Positions 55,625 through 64,000 of a stretch of 64,000 bases of DNA are shown in pieces. The translations under genes and the position numbers were made by a program. The notes beneath the pieces are model-generated. The model was not told where the DNA came from. It was given only the letters and a program-made list of their open reading frames with translations, and ran no database searches. The number at the start of each line of letters is the position of its first letter. The first letter of the stretch is position 1. Source of the DNA: an uncultured Aquimarina sp. GTDB lineage: Bacteria; Bacteroidota; Bacteroidia; Flavobacteriales; Flavobacteriaceae. Where the stretch lies: positions 248,001-312,000 of the forward strand of contig CANMSL010000004.1 of assembly GCA_947500505.1 (NCBI GenBank). Direction: 5' to 3'.

Positions 55625-55927
55625 TTATTTTTTCTTTTCAGCAGGTAGTGGTGCATTCAATTTCTGACTCATTTCTAAAGAAATAGCAGATTTGTCAAAT
55701 GTAAGTTTACCAGCACCCGTTTCAATAACTACGGCATTATTTTTTTCACTGAAGTCAAAAACTTTTCCGTGTAGACCACTTTTTGTTACGACACGATCTC
55801 CCTTTTTAAGCTCTTCAGCAAATTTCTTCTCCTTTTTGGCTTTTTGCATTTGTGGTCGTATCATAAAAAAATACATCACGACAAATATTAAAAGTATAAA
55901 AGGCAGTTGTCCTCCAAATCCTTCCAT
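55625..55927 (-). CDS. yajC: Preprotein translocase subunit YajC
   Basis: 100 residues. One membrane helix (LPFILLIFVVMYFFMIRP, about 8-25) is followed by the signature QMQKAKKEKKFAEELKKGDRVVTKSGLHGKV and a small beta domain (NNAVVIETGAGKLTFDKSAI). It is an accessory of the Sec/SecDF translocon. It starts five bases after the DUF1573 gene and belongs to the nusB-DUF1573-yajC unit conserved in Bacteroidota. Confidence 0.95.
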   Translation of the reverse strand: MEGFGGQLPFILLIFVVMYFFMIRPQMQKAKKEKKFAEELKKGDRVVTKSGLHGKVFDFSEKNNAVVIETGAGKLTFDKSAISLEMSQKLNAPLPAEKKK

Positions 55928-55932
55928 AAAAA

Positions 55933-56412
55933 TTACTCGCTTACCGGAGTTCCGCTTACAGGTTTAGCTTTTGGAGTTACCATAGCCTTAATCTTAAGGA
56001 TTTCTTTTCCTGCTTCTGTATTAGCAGTTATAGTAACTTGCTTGTTTTGTGCATTTGGCTTACCGTTAGAGTTAAACTTTACTAACATAGATCCGGTAGC
56101 TCCAGGAGCAACAGGCTCTTTTGTCCACTCAGGAACAGTACAACCACAACTTCCTTTTGCGTTCACAATTACTAAAGGTGCTTTACCTGTGTTAGTAAAT
56201 GTAAAAGTATGCTCTACTACATCTCCTTCATTGATCGTTCCAAAATCATGCTCTGTTTCAGAGAATGTCATTACAGGATAATCTGTATTTTTTGCGTCAC
56301 GATCCGCAGCATCTGCTACATTTTCTTCTTTAACTTTTTCTGCTGCATTATCTTTACAAGACATAAACGTCAAAGCAAAAACACCAGCTAAAATTAAGAT
56401 TCCTTTTTTCAT
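55933..56412 (-). CDS. DUF1573 lipoprotein
   Basis: 159 residues. Lipobox FALTFMSC with Cys19. The core MTFSETEHDFGTINEGDVVEHTFTFTNTGKAPLVIVNAKGSCGCTVPEWTKEPVAPGATGSMLVKFNSNGK is the DUF1573 Ig-like domain, with the conserved SCGCT pair. Bacteroidota commonly keep it between nusB and yajC, as here. Function is unknown; a periplasmic or surface Ig-like module. Confidence 0.92.
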   Translation of the reverse strand: MKKGILILAGVFALTFMSCKDNAAEKVKEENVADAADRDAKNTDYPVMTFSETEHDFGTINEGDVVEHTFTFTNTGKAPLVIVNAKGSCGCTVPEWTKEPVAPGATGSMLVKFNSNGKPNAQNKQVTITANTEAGKEILKIKAMVTPKAKPVSGTPVSE

Positions 56413-56461
56413 TACTTGGGTTTTTAATTAATTGAGGGTTAAAAATACTATTTTTTTTAAA

Positions 56462-57406
56462 CTACATAAGTCCTCGGCCAACTTTATTTAGTTTGCCACT
56501 TTCTTGATATTCTTTAGATATTTTATCTAATATTCCGTTGATAAAGATACTACTCTTTGGGGTACTATATTCTTTAGCAATCTCTAAATATTCGTTAATT
56601 GTTACTTTTACAGGGATCGAAGGGAATTTCTGGAATTCGCAAATTGCCATTTTAATCACTGCTTTATCTAATTCTGCGATACGATCTTTATCCCAATTAG
56701 GTGTTCTTCCTTCTATTTCTTTAGCAAATTCCACACCATTAAGTGCTGTTTTCCTAAAAATATCCTTAGCAAATTTCTTATCGTCGATATCTTTATATAA
56801 TTTGGGTAAAGACATATACTCATCATTACTTTGTTTCACTTTTCTGAGCATTTTGACAATACCGGTATTCACCAAAGGCAAATCATCTAGCCAGGTAAGT
56901 TTTTTATCTTCTATATATTCATACAGTTTTTCATTAGGAGCTATGATTTCTTTAAAAATATCTAGAACAAAATCCTTATCTTCTTTAAAAGAGCTCATTT
57001 TTGTATTCATATAATCCGAATAAAGCTCACTTTCTTTAATTTCTTTCCAAAGAATTTTAACATATTCATCATCAAGATCCCAGCAGTTCATCTTTTTGCG
57101 ATCCATAGCTTCTTTAAGCTCCACATTCTTCTCCAGCAATAATAGAACTTCATTATTGATGAATTTCTGATTAGGATTTTTTTCTTCTGAGGTAGCTAAG
57201 TATTTTTTCTGACTTTTTTCAAGAAAATCTGTGGCATGCTTTCTTATTTCTATTAAAAGCTGAAGATTTATAAGAAATAAATCATACATCTGTTCAATAC
57301 TAAAAAGCAGAAATTTCTCTTCTTTATCTAGGTTATCACTTTGCGTCTGCTCCAGAGCGTAGAGGGACTGCATTACTTTAACTCGAATATGTCTTCTGGT
57401 TAACAT
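56462..57406 (-). CDS. nusB: Transcription antitermination factor NusB (long Bacteroidota form)
   Basis: 314 residues: RRHIRVKVMQSLYALEQ is the conserved start of the family and the C-terminal all-helical NusB domain spans about 200-300 (LAELDKAVIKMAICEFQKFPSIPVKVTINEYLEIAKEYSTPKSSIFINGILDKI). The extra central 100+ residues are typical of the phylum. It binds boxA RNA with NusE in rRNA antitermination. First gene of the nusB-DUF1573-yajC unit, downstream of a terminator ending the leucine dehydrogenase gene. Confidence 0.93.
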   Translation of the reverse strand: MLTRRHIRVKVMQSLYALEQTQSDNLDKEEKFLLFSIEQMYDLFLINLQLLIEIRKHATDFLEKSQKKYLATSEEKNPNQKFINNEVLLLLEKNVELKEAMDRKKMNCWDLDDEYVKILWKEIKESELYSDYMNTKMSSFKEDKDFVLDIFKEIIAPNEKLYEYIEDKKLTWLDDLPLVNTGIVKMLRKVKQSNDEYMSLPKLYKDIDDKKFAKDIFRKTALNGVEFAKEIEGRTPNWDKDRIAELDKAVIKMAICEFQKFPSIPVKVTINEYLEIAKEYSTPKSSIFINGILDKISKEYQESGKLNKVGRGLM

Positions 57407-57431
57407 AATATATTACAAAGAACTATTTTAT

Positions 57432-57463
57432 TAAAAAGGCGAAAGTGTAATTCACTTTCGCCT
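57432..57463 (-). terminator. Terminator of the leucine dehydrogenase gene
   Basis: AGGCGAAAGTG (57437-57447) / CACTTTCGCCT (57453-57463), an 11-bp stem with a 5-base loop, followed on the minus strand by TTTTTAATAAAA. It lies between the dehydrogenase stop and the nusB start. Confidence 0.85.
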
Positions 57464-57532
57464 GCAAAAATACTATTATTTTTAATCTACCAATTCTAAA
57501 ATCACTTTTTATTAAGTAATTTTTGCTTTAGT

Positions 57533-58630
57533 TTATTTACTATTCTTTTTTGCTGCGATCCTTTCATCAGCAATACTTACTGCTGCTGTATTGGTAGTCA
57601 TACCTGTAGCCTTTGCTTTATTTAATATATCCAAGGTAGTATTATAAATGTTTTCAGTTTTCGCCATAATCTGATCTCTTCCATATCCTTCAATCTCTGC
57701 ATATACATTTATGATACCACCAGCATTAATCAAAAAATCAGGAGCATATACAATTCCTTTTCCCTGTAATAATGGACCGTGAATATTTTCTGAAGCCAAT
57801 TGATTGTTTGCAGCCCCTGCAACAACTTTGACCTTTAATTTATTAATGGTTTCATCATTAATTGTAGCTCCTAAAGCACAAGGAGCATAAATATCTGCAG
57901 TTTCAGCGTATAAATCTTCTCCTTTATATATTTCTGCTCCATATTTACCACTTACTTCTAGAAGTCTTTCCTGATTTATATCTGTAATAATGACATTTGC
58001 TCCTTCTTCTGCGGTTAGGCGTACCAACTCTTCTCCTACGTGACCTATCCCTTGAACAAGAATCTTTTTACCTTCTAAGTTATCCGTTCCGTATGCAAAT
58101 TTAACCGAAGCTTTCATTCCCATATATACTCCATATGCCGTAACAGGCGATGGATTTCCAGCGCCTCCTTTGGATTCAGAAATACCGGTTACATAAGGAG
58201 TTACTTCTCTCACCGTATCCATATCAGAAGTTTCCATACCAACATCTTCTGCAGTATAATATTTTCCACCTAGCGTATGCACAAACTCTCCAAAACGTTT
58301 CATTAGCGCCGGAGTTTTAATTTTTTTTGGGTCTCCTATAATAACAGCTTTCCCTCCTCCAAGATTCAATCCTGTTATCGCCGCTTTATAGGTCATGCCT
58401 CTAGATAATCTCAAAACGTCATTCAGAGCATCCCACTCCGTCTGATAATTATACATTCTGGTACCTCCTAAAGCTGGTCCTAAAATTGTGTTATGCACTC
58501 CAATTATTGCCTTTAATCCTGTATCTTTGTCCTGACAAAAAACAACTTGTTCGTGATCATCAAAAGACAATTGACCAAACACAGGAGCCTCTTTTTTTAA
58601 TTGATTTGCAGTAAGCACTTCAGTTATCAT
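57533..58630 (-). CDS. Leucine dehydrogenase (Glu/Leu/Phe/Val dehydrogenase family)
   Basis: 365 residues. Catalytic and substrate residues are in GLNLGGGKAVIIGDPKK (Lys) and YYTAEDVGMETSDMDTV (Asp). GAGNPSPVTAYGVYMGMKA is typical of leucine/valine dehydrogenases, and the NAD-binding Rossmann motif is VQGIGHVGEELVRLTAEEGANVIITD. It converts branched-chain amino acids to 2-oxo acids, giving entry to leucine catabolism that ends at HMG-CoA lyase. It is divergent from the ABC transporter gene at 58772 and ends in its own terminator. Confidence 0.93.
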   Translation of the reverse strand: MITEVLTANQLKKEAPVFGQLSFDDHEQVVFCQDKDTGLKAIIGVHNTILGPALGGTRMYNYQTEWDALNDVLRLSRGMTYKAAITGLNLGGGKAVIIGDPKKIKTPALMKRFGEFVHTLGGKYYTAEDVGMETSDMDTVREVTPYVTGISESKGGAGNPSPVTAYGVYMGMKASVKFAYGTDNLEGKKILVQGIGHVGEELVRLTAEEGANVIITDINQERLLEVSGKYGAEIYKGEDLYAETADIYAPCALGATINDETINKLKVKVVAGAANNQLASENIHGPLLQGKGIVYAPDFLINAGGIINVYAEIEGYGRDQIMAKTENIYNTTLDILNKAKATGMTTNTAAVSIADERIAAKKNSK

Positions 58631-58771
58631 TTTCGGAAATTTTAAAACGTTATAAATTATATAATAGTCAAAATTGAAGTGCTAAAATAATGTATTTTTA
58701 CGAATTTCAAATTTTTTGTCAATAAAATATAAGAATTTACTAATAATTGGATTTCTAAAAATCAACACTTT

Positions 58772-60529
58772 ATGCGTGCATTACGCCATTTAAATAAGTA
58801 TTTCCTAAAATATAAATATCGTCTTCTTGTTGGTTTAATAATTACAATAATTGCTAGAATTTTTGCGATAGCAGTTCCCAAATTTGTAGGCGATTCTGTG
58901 GATGTTGTGGAACAATATCTCAATAAAGAAATCGTCGATTTTAGTGAGGTAGAAAGCGGATTAATCAACAACATTCTCTTAATTTTGGGGTCTGCACTGA
59001 TAGCCGCATTTTTTACTTTTTTAATGAGGCAGACTTTCATCGTAGTATCACGATTTATTGAATTTGATCTGAAAAATGAAGTTTTCAGGCATTATCAAAT
59101 TTTATCACTTAATTTTTATAAAAAGAACCGGACAGGTGATCTTATGAACCGGATCAGCGAAGATGTATCTAAAGTTAGAATGTATGTAGGCCCGGCGATA
59201 ATGTACAGTGTAAACACGATTACTTTATTTGTAGTCGTAATCGGTTATATGATTAGTATCGCACCAGAATTGACATTGTATACAGTTGCTCCGTTACCGA
59301 TACTTTCTGTCTCCATCTACAAATTAAGTGTTGCCATACATAAAAGAAGTACGATCGTTCAGCAGTTTTTATCTAAGTTGACTACCTTCACACAGGAATC
59401 TTTTAGCGGAATTTCTGTTATTAAAGCATATGGGATAGAACCACAAACTCTCGAGAATTTTACGGAATTGTCGAATAAGAGTAAAGAAAAAAACATTGAC
59501 TTAGTAAAAGTACAGGCATTATTCTTTCCATTAATGGTTTTGCTAATAGGTATTAGTAATATTACAGTAATATATATAGGTGGCAAACAATATATTGATG
59601 GAACCATTCAGGATCTTGGCGTAATTGTAGAGTTTATCATCTTTGTGAACATGCTTACCTGGCCTGTTGCCACAGTAGGTTGGGTAACCTCTATCATACA
59701 ACAGGCAGAAGCTTCCCAGGTAAGGATTAATGAGTTTTTAAGACAGGAACCTGAAATAACAAATACCGTAGCCGACCAAACACCCATCACAGGAAATATA
59801 AAATTTGACAATGTTTCTTTTATCTATGATGACACGGATATTACAGCGTTAAAAAAAGTAAGTTTCGAAATAAATTCGGGACAAACCATTGCTATTATAG
59901 GAAAAACAGGATCAGGAAAATCTACGATATTAGATCTAATAGGTAGATTGTACGACGTTTCGGAAGGTGAGATCAGAATTGATGATAAGCCTGTAAAAAA
60001 ATTAAACTTAATAAACCTGAGAGAATCTATTGGTTATGTTCCGCAAGATGCTTTTCTTTTTAGTGACTCTATAAGAAACAATATAAAATTTGGAAAAATA
60101 GATGCCGCGGAAGCTGAGGTTTTGGAGGCTGCAAAAAATGCTGCTGTGCATGATAATATAGAAGGTTTTAATAAAGGATATGATACTGTTTTAGGAGAAA
60201 GAGGAATTACCTTATCAGGAGGACAAAAACAACGTGTTTCCATCGCCCGCGCAATTATTAAGGATCCTGCTATTCTACTTTTTGATGACTGTTTATCTGC
60301 TGTGGATACAGAAACCGAAGAAGAGATCCTTAATAATCTCCACAAAATTTCTAAAAATAAGACAACTTTTATAGTTAGTCACCGAGTTTCTACGGCTAGA
60401 AACGCAGATAAAATAATAGTATTAGACGAAGGAGAAATCATTCAACAAGGTACTCATAATCAACTATTAGACATAGATGGGTATTACAAAGAGCTCTATT
60501 TAAAACAGCTTAGTGAAAAAGAAATTTGA
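58772..60529 (+). CDS. ABC transporter, fused permease/ATPase (MdlA-like)
   Basis: 585 residues. The membrane domain spans about 1-320 (five to six helices; RTGDLMNRISEDVSKVRMYVGPAIMY coupling segment). The ATPase has Walker A IGKTGSGKST (about 379-388), Q-loop GYVPQDAFLF, signature LSGGQKQR (about 481) and H-loop VSHRVSTARNAD. Walker B reads ILLFDDCLSAVD, with Asp in place of the usual catalytic Glu, as in MdlA-type half-transporters. It probably forms dimers. The substrate is unknown (lipid or multidrug export are possible). Confidence 0.92.
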   Translation: MRALRHLNKYFLKYKYRLLVGLIITIIARIFAIAVPKFVGDSVDVVEQYLNKEIVDFSEVESGLINNILLILGSALIAAFFTFLMRQTFIVVSRFIEFDLKNEVFRHYQILSLNFYKKNRTGDLMNRISEDVSKVRMYVGPAIMYSVNTITLFVVVIGYMISIAPELTLYTVAPLPILSVSIYKLSVAIHKRSTIVQQFLSKLTTFTQESFSGISVIKAYGIEPQTLENFTELSNKSKEKNIDLVKVQALFFPLMVLLIGISNITVIYIGGKQYIDGTIQDLGVIVEFIIFVNMLTWPVATVGWVTSIIQQAEASQVRINEFLRQEPEITNTVADQTPITGNIKFDNVSFIYDDTDITALKKVSFEINSGQTIAIIGKTGSGKSTILDLIGRLYDVSEGEIRIDDKPVKKLNLINLRESIGYVPQDAFLFSDSIRNNIKFGKIDAAEAEVLEAAKNAAVHDNIEGFNKGYDTVLGERGITLSGGQKQRVSIARAIIKDPAILLFDDCLSAVDTETEEEILNNLHKISKNKTTFIVSHRVSTARNADKIIVLDEGEIIQQGTHNQLLDIDGYYKELYLKQLSEKEI

Positions 60530-60608
60530 TATTTTGTTGTACGATTAACATTTTTTTTAGATTTTTGATTCCATCGTAACAGACTAAATTAATTAAGAAA
60601 TAAGGATT

Positions 60609-61004
60609 ATGAGCGACAATGAAATGTTGGAGAAAGAAGAAATTTTCTCAAAAGTTTTAAGAGCAGGAAGAAGAACATATTTCTTTGATGTAAGATCAAC
60701 AAAAGCGGGAGATTATTATCTTACCATTACAGAGAGTAAAAAATTTACTAATGATGATGGATCTTTTCACTACAAAAAGCATAAAATCTATTTATACAAA
60801 GAAGATTTTGTAGGTTTTAGCGAAATACTTAGTGAAATGACTGATTATATCGTAAATGAAAAAGGCGAAGAAGTTATCAGTGAAAGACATCAAAAAGATT
60901 ATCAAAAATCTTACGAACAAAACACAGAAGATTCTAAGGCCACAACTGAAGAAGTTACGGCTTCTACAGAAAGTTTTACCGATGTTAGCTTCGATGACAT
61001 ATAA
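60609..61004 (+). CDS. DUF3276/PUR family DNA/RNA-binding protein
   Basis: 131 residues. EEIFSKVLRAGRRTYFFDVRSTKAGDYYLTITESKKF and HYKKHKIYLYKEDFVGFSEILSEMTDYIV form the PUR-alpha-like fold of the bacterial DUF3276 family, which binds single-stranded nucleic acid. The 40-residue C-terminal tail is acidic and low in complexity. It lies between the ABC transporter and a strong terminator, an arrangement common in Bacteroidota. Confidence 0.92.
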   Translation: MSDNEMLEKEEIFSKVLRAGRRTYFFDVRSTKAGDYYLTITESKKFTNDDGSFHYKKHKIYLYKEDFVGFSEILSEMTDYIVNEKGEEVISERHQKDYQKSYEQNTEDSKATTEEVTASTESFTDVSFDDI

Positions 61005-61031
61005 GCATATTAACTTATGTTAAACTTATGC

Positions 61032-61062
61032 AAACCGCTTCATTCTGTGAAGCGGTTTTTTT
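61032..61062 (+). terminator. Rho-independent terminator after the DUF3276 gene
   Basis: AAACCGCTTCA (61032-61042) / TGAAGCGGTTT (61048-61058), an 11-bp stem with a 5-base loop, followed by a run of T. It lies 27 bases past the stop. Confidence 0.92.
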
Positions 61063-61107
61063 TATTTTCGACCATAATAAACTCAGCATTCTCACAAACG
61101 ATTTAAA

Positions 61108-63621
61108 ATGAAGTACTTCTCTACCATAATTCTAGCCCTATTTTCCTTTTTTTCTTTTGCTCAGGAAAACCTCTCCTTAGATTACTATTTACCTAAAGGA
61201 GTGAACTATGATGCTACAATCCCCACACCGCAGAGTGTCTTAGGGTTTGTACCCGGAAAATGGCACGTTACCCACGATAAATTGGTAGAGTACATGAGAG
61301 TTTTAGCAGAAGCCTCTCCTCGTATCATCATAGAAGATCGCGGTAAGACCTTTGAAGATCGTCCAATAATCCTATTAACAATTACTTCGGAAAAAAACCA
61401 CCAGAACCTTGAAAAAATCCAAACCCAGCACTTACAGCTAACACAAAATAATTCAAATGTATTGGATATTGCAACAATGCCAGCAATTGTATATCAGGGG
61501 TTTTCTATACACGGCAATGAACCTAGTGGGTCTAATGCCAGTTTGGTTGCCGCATACCATTTGGCTGCAGCACAAGGAGATCAAATGGATGAACTTTTAA
61601 ACAATGTCGTAATTTTATTTGACCCATCATTTAACCCTGATGGTTTGCAGCGTTTTTCTTATTGGGCGAATACCAATAAAAGTAAAAACATCACTACAGA
61701 TCCTCAAGATCGAGAATACAGCGAGGTATGGCCCGGCGGAAGAACTAATCATTATTGGTTTGATATGAATCGAGATTGGCTACCTGTTCAATTACCAGAG
61801 TCAAGAGCCAGAATCAAGACTTTTCACAAATGGTACCCTAACATTCTTACCGATCATCACGAGATGGGAACCAACAGCACATTTTTCTTTCAACCCGGGA
61901 TACAATCCAGAACACATCCATTAACACCAAAACTAAATCAGGAACTCACAAAAAAAATAGCTAATTACCACGCGGATGCTTTTAATAAACTAGGATCATT
62001 ATACTTTACCGAAGAAAATTTTGATGATTTCTATTATGGTAAAGGTTCTACATTTCCGGACATTAATGGGGGGATTGGTATTTTGTTCGAGCAAGGAAGC
62101 TCTCGCGGACATGCACAAGAGAGCGATAATGGAATATTGACATTTCCGTTTACAATACGAAATCAATTTACTGCTGCACTTTCCACTTTGGAAGCTGCAA
62201 AATCGATGCGAGAAGAACTACTCCGGTACCAAAAGAATTTTTATGTTAATGCCAGAAAAAAGGCACAGAACGGAACATATCTTTTCGGTAATGAAAAAGA
62301 TGCTGCTTCTGCATACCACTTGGCAGAAATTCTACAACGTCATCAAATTAAAATATATGATCTAAAAGAAGATATCATTTCCGAAGGTTTGGAATTCAAA
62401 AAAGGCTATAGCTATGTAGTGCCTAAAAATCAAAAACAAAGTCGTTTGATCAAAGCAATTTTTGAGAAAAGAACTACATTTCAGGATAGTTTGTTTTATG
62501 ATATTTCTGCGTGGACGTTCCCATTGGCATTCAATCTTGATTATACTGATAAATCAACTAGTGGTGATTTAGGAAACGAGGTGAAAGAACTGAACTTAAG
62601 AAACCCTAAAACCATTAATAAGAGCAATTATGCTTATCTTATGGAATGGCACGAATATTATACTCCGGCTGTACTATATCAGGTCCTAAAAAAAGGACTT
62701 AGAGCAAAAGTAGGAATGAAACCATTCGCTCTTGAGAACAAAAATTATGATTACGGAACTATCATGATTCCAATTCAAAATCAAAAATTAAGTCCAGCAG
62801 AAATATATTCGTTTTTACAGAAACTTGCTTTAGAAAATCACGTAGATATTACAGGTGTTTCTACTGGACTAACCGCAGGAATTGATTTAGGAAGTAATCA
62901 GTTTAGAACTTTATCATTACCAAGGATTGCTTTACTTACCGGAGGTGGAATTACCTCATATGATGCAGGAGAGATCTGGCATCTTATGGATCAACGTTAT
63001 AATATTCCTATAACAAAACTGAAAACGGATTACTTGGAGAGAAGCGATCTATCCAGATACACTCACATTATTCTGCCTAATAGCCGGAATCAAAGTATGG
63101 ATAAGAGTGTAATTGACAAATTAAAATCCTGGATAAGAAATGGTGGTACATTAATTGGATACAGAAATGCAGCGCAATTCTTCAAGAATAATGAACTTAT
63201 GAAGATAGAGTTTGCTAAACCAGAAAATGATGCTAAACAAATCTTATTCGAACAAAAAAGAGATTTCTTTGGAGCGCAAGTCATTGGTGGGGCGATTTTT
63301 CAGGCAAAAGCTGACAGGTCACATCCAATTAATTTTGGCTACAAAAATGACAAAATTCCATTGTTCAGAAATACTACCCTTTTCATTAAAGCTGACAAGC
63401 AGAGTTATAACAACCCAATTCAATACACAAAAGAACCTTTGTTAAGCGGTTATGTAAGCAAAAAAAATCTAGATTCTTTGGCTAACACTGTACCCTTTAG
63501 ACATAAAAGTCTCGGTAGGGGGAATACGATTTTATTCACTGATAATACCAATTTTAGAGCCTTTTGGTATGGAACCAATAAGTTGCTGATGAATGCAATT
63601 TTCTTTAGTAACGAAATGTAA
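61108..63621 (+). CDS. Secreted M14-family zinc carboxypeptidase
   Basis: 837 residues. Signal peptide ends near FSFAQ (about 19). The peptidase domain spans about 35-370: zinc ligands H135 and E138 in SIHGNEPSGSN, the other His in TDHHEMG (H250/H251) and the catalytic Glu328 in IGILFEQGSSRGH. The C-terminal half (about 480-830) includes a glutamine-amidotransferase-like region (RIALLTGGGITSYDAGEIWHL; LKSWIRNGGTLIGYRNA), which is usual for this large Bacteroidota M14 subfamily. It is likely periplasmic or exported and digests peptides. No T9SS C-terminal domain is seen. Confidence 0.92.
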   Translation: MKYFSTIILALFSFFSFAQENLSLDYYLPKGVNYDATIPTPQSVLGFVPGKWHVTHDKLVEYMRVLAEASPRIIIEDRGKTFEDRPIILLTITSEKNHQNLEKIQTQHLQLTQNNSNVLDIATMPAIVYQGFSIHGNEPSGSNASLVAAYHLAAAQGDQMDELLNNVVILFDPSFNPDGLQRFSYWANTNKSKNITTDPQDREYSEVWPGGRTNHYWFDMNRDWLPVQLPESRARIKTFHKWYPNILTDHHEMGTNSTFFFQPGIQSRTHPLTPKLNQELTKKIANYHADAFNKLGSLYFTEENFDDFYYGKGSTFPDINGGIGILFEQGSSRGHAQESDNGILTFPFTIRNQFTAALSTLEAAKSMREELLRYQKNFYVNARKKAQNGTYLFGNEKDAASAYHLAEILQRHQIKIYDLKEDIISEGLEFKKGYSYVVPKNQKQSRLIKAIFEKRTTFQDSLFYDISAWTFPLAFNLDYTDKSTSGDLGNEVKELNLRNPKTINKSNYAYLMEWHEYYTPAVLYQVLKKGLRAKVGMKPFALENKNYDYGTIMIPIQNQKLSPAEIYSFLQKLALENHVDITGVSTGLTAGIDLGSNQFRTLSLPRIALLTGGGITSYDAGEIWHLMDQRYNIPITKLKTDYLERSDLSRYTHIILPNSRNQSMDKSVIDKLKSWIRNGGTLIGYRNAAQFFKNNELMKIEFAKPENDAKQILFEQKRDFFGAQVIGGAIFQAKADRSHPINFGYKNDKIPLFRNTTLFIKADKQSYNNPIQYTKEPLLSGYVSKKNLDSLANTVPFRHKSLGRGNTILFTDNTNFRAFWYGTNKLLMNAIFFSNEM

Positions 63622-63695
63622 ATTGGATTGTTAGATGAAATTAAGATAATTATAAGTAAAAATAAATCTTGAAGTATTATTAGTGAATCAAAAAA

Positions 63696-64000
63696 TTAAA
63701 CAAGTGTTTTTCTAAACTCTCCATAATGATGTAACACTTCATCAGGAGCTTCAGTTTGTGGATAATGTCCTATTTCATCTAATATAATTACATCCGCATC
63801 AGGAACAATTTCAGCATAGAATTCTGCCATATGTTTTCCGGAGATAGGATCTACAGCCCCATCGATAAGACGTTTAGATACATTAGTATACTGTATTGCT
63901 TCTCTCCAGCGTATCTTATGGGTATCTCTTTCTTTTAGGTATTTTATAAGTTGGGGTATCACATTTTTACCTGAGTTAAAATCTATAACCTCCCAGAATT
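63696..64000 (-). CDS. Alpha/beta hydrolase, C-terminal part (gene runs off the window)
   Basis: The frame is open from the window end at 64000 to the stop at 63696, so the beginning of the gene is missing; the GTG at 63962 is internal. Visible residues include RLIDGAVDPISGKHMAEFYAEIVPDADVIILDEIGHYPQTEAPDEVLHHYGEF, the cap/acid/His end of the fold: Asp in DGAVDPISG and catalytic His in EIGHYPQTEAP, typical of haloalkane-dehalogenase-like hydrolases. The nucleophile motif is not in the window, so the substrate class cannot be given. Confidence 0.8.
   Translation of the reverse strand, partial: FWEVIDFNSGKNVIPQLIKYLKERDTHKIRWREAIQYTNVSKRLIDGAVDPISGKHMAEFYAEIVPDADVIILDEIGHYPQTEAPDEVLHHYGEFRKTLV

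Overview
The window is AT-rich chromosomal DNA from a marine-type member of the Flavobacteriaceae (Bacteroidota); an Aquimarina-like organism would fit, but the genus is an inference. The evidence is: type IX secretion substrates with the type B (gliding-motility-associated) C-terminal domain, several TonB-dependent receptors with carboxypeptidase-like N-terminal domains, lipoproteins with an acidic stretch after the cysteine, promoters with the Bacteroidota -7 element TAnnTTTG, weak Shine-Dalgarno signals, and family-typical genes (DUF3276/PUR, the long NusB, leucine dehydrogenase, DUF1573-YajC). I see no tRNA, rRNA, CRISPR array, transposase or phage integrase.

Layout. 1-3.4 kb: end of a tRNA nucleotidyltransferase gene, heme A synthase, a pRiA4b ORF-3-like protein, a frameshifted four-helix-bundle gene and a nucleoid-associated protein. 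3.4-7.4 kb: three tandem secreted tail-fibre-like paralogues with near-identical C-termini, bracketed by two copies of a degenerate GACATCC-type hairpin repeat. 7.4-24 kb: an unknown protein, an ABC-2 exporter, two large paralogous T9SS-exported proteins, uvrB, a REP-like inverted repeat, adenine/adenosine deaminase, pdxH, a hydrolase and fhs. 24-34.7 kb: a TonB receptor divergent from a LytS/LytTR two-component pair, SPFH and Arc-like proteins, Hsp20, TerB, DUF1456, a duplicated-domain methyltransferase and a PAS protein.

34.8-41.2 kb: an iron-type operon read right to left (DUF4856 lipoprotein, imelysin lipoprotein, HTTM membrane protein, TonB receptor). 49.9-54.2 kb: a heme-acquisition locus (TonB receptor, HmuY-like lipoprotein, DoxX-like protein, divergent DUF6607-like protein). 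Both loci carry an inverted pair of the same 16-bp box around the promoter, so a single metal-responsive repressor probably controls them.

Between them (41.3-47.3 kb) lies the most unusual part: a sigma-70-family factor, its membrane regulator with a TPR-like C-terminus, a divergent lipoprotein and a membrane-anchored TPR-CHAT (caspase-like) protein, followed by a 59-residue double-glycine-leader, cysteine-rich peptide gene with its own terminator and upstream dyads. This segment is flanked by a direct repeat of the 3' end of the HMG-CoA lyase gene: intact gene on the right, decayed fragment on the left. The TPR-CHAT plus sigma pairing recalls the Csx29-Csx30-RpoE logic of type III-E CRISPR systems, but here it appears to sit in the envelope and has no CRISPR parts.

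47.3-64 kb is ordinary metabolism and housekeeping: HMG-CoA lyase, LysE exporter, pyrD, pepT, yajC, DUF1573, nusB, leucine dehydrogenase, an MdlA-like ABC transporter, DUF3276, an M14 peptidase and the end of an alpha/beta hydrolase gene. Several of these units end in clear hairpin terminators.
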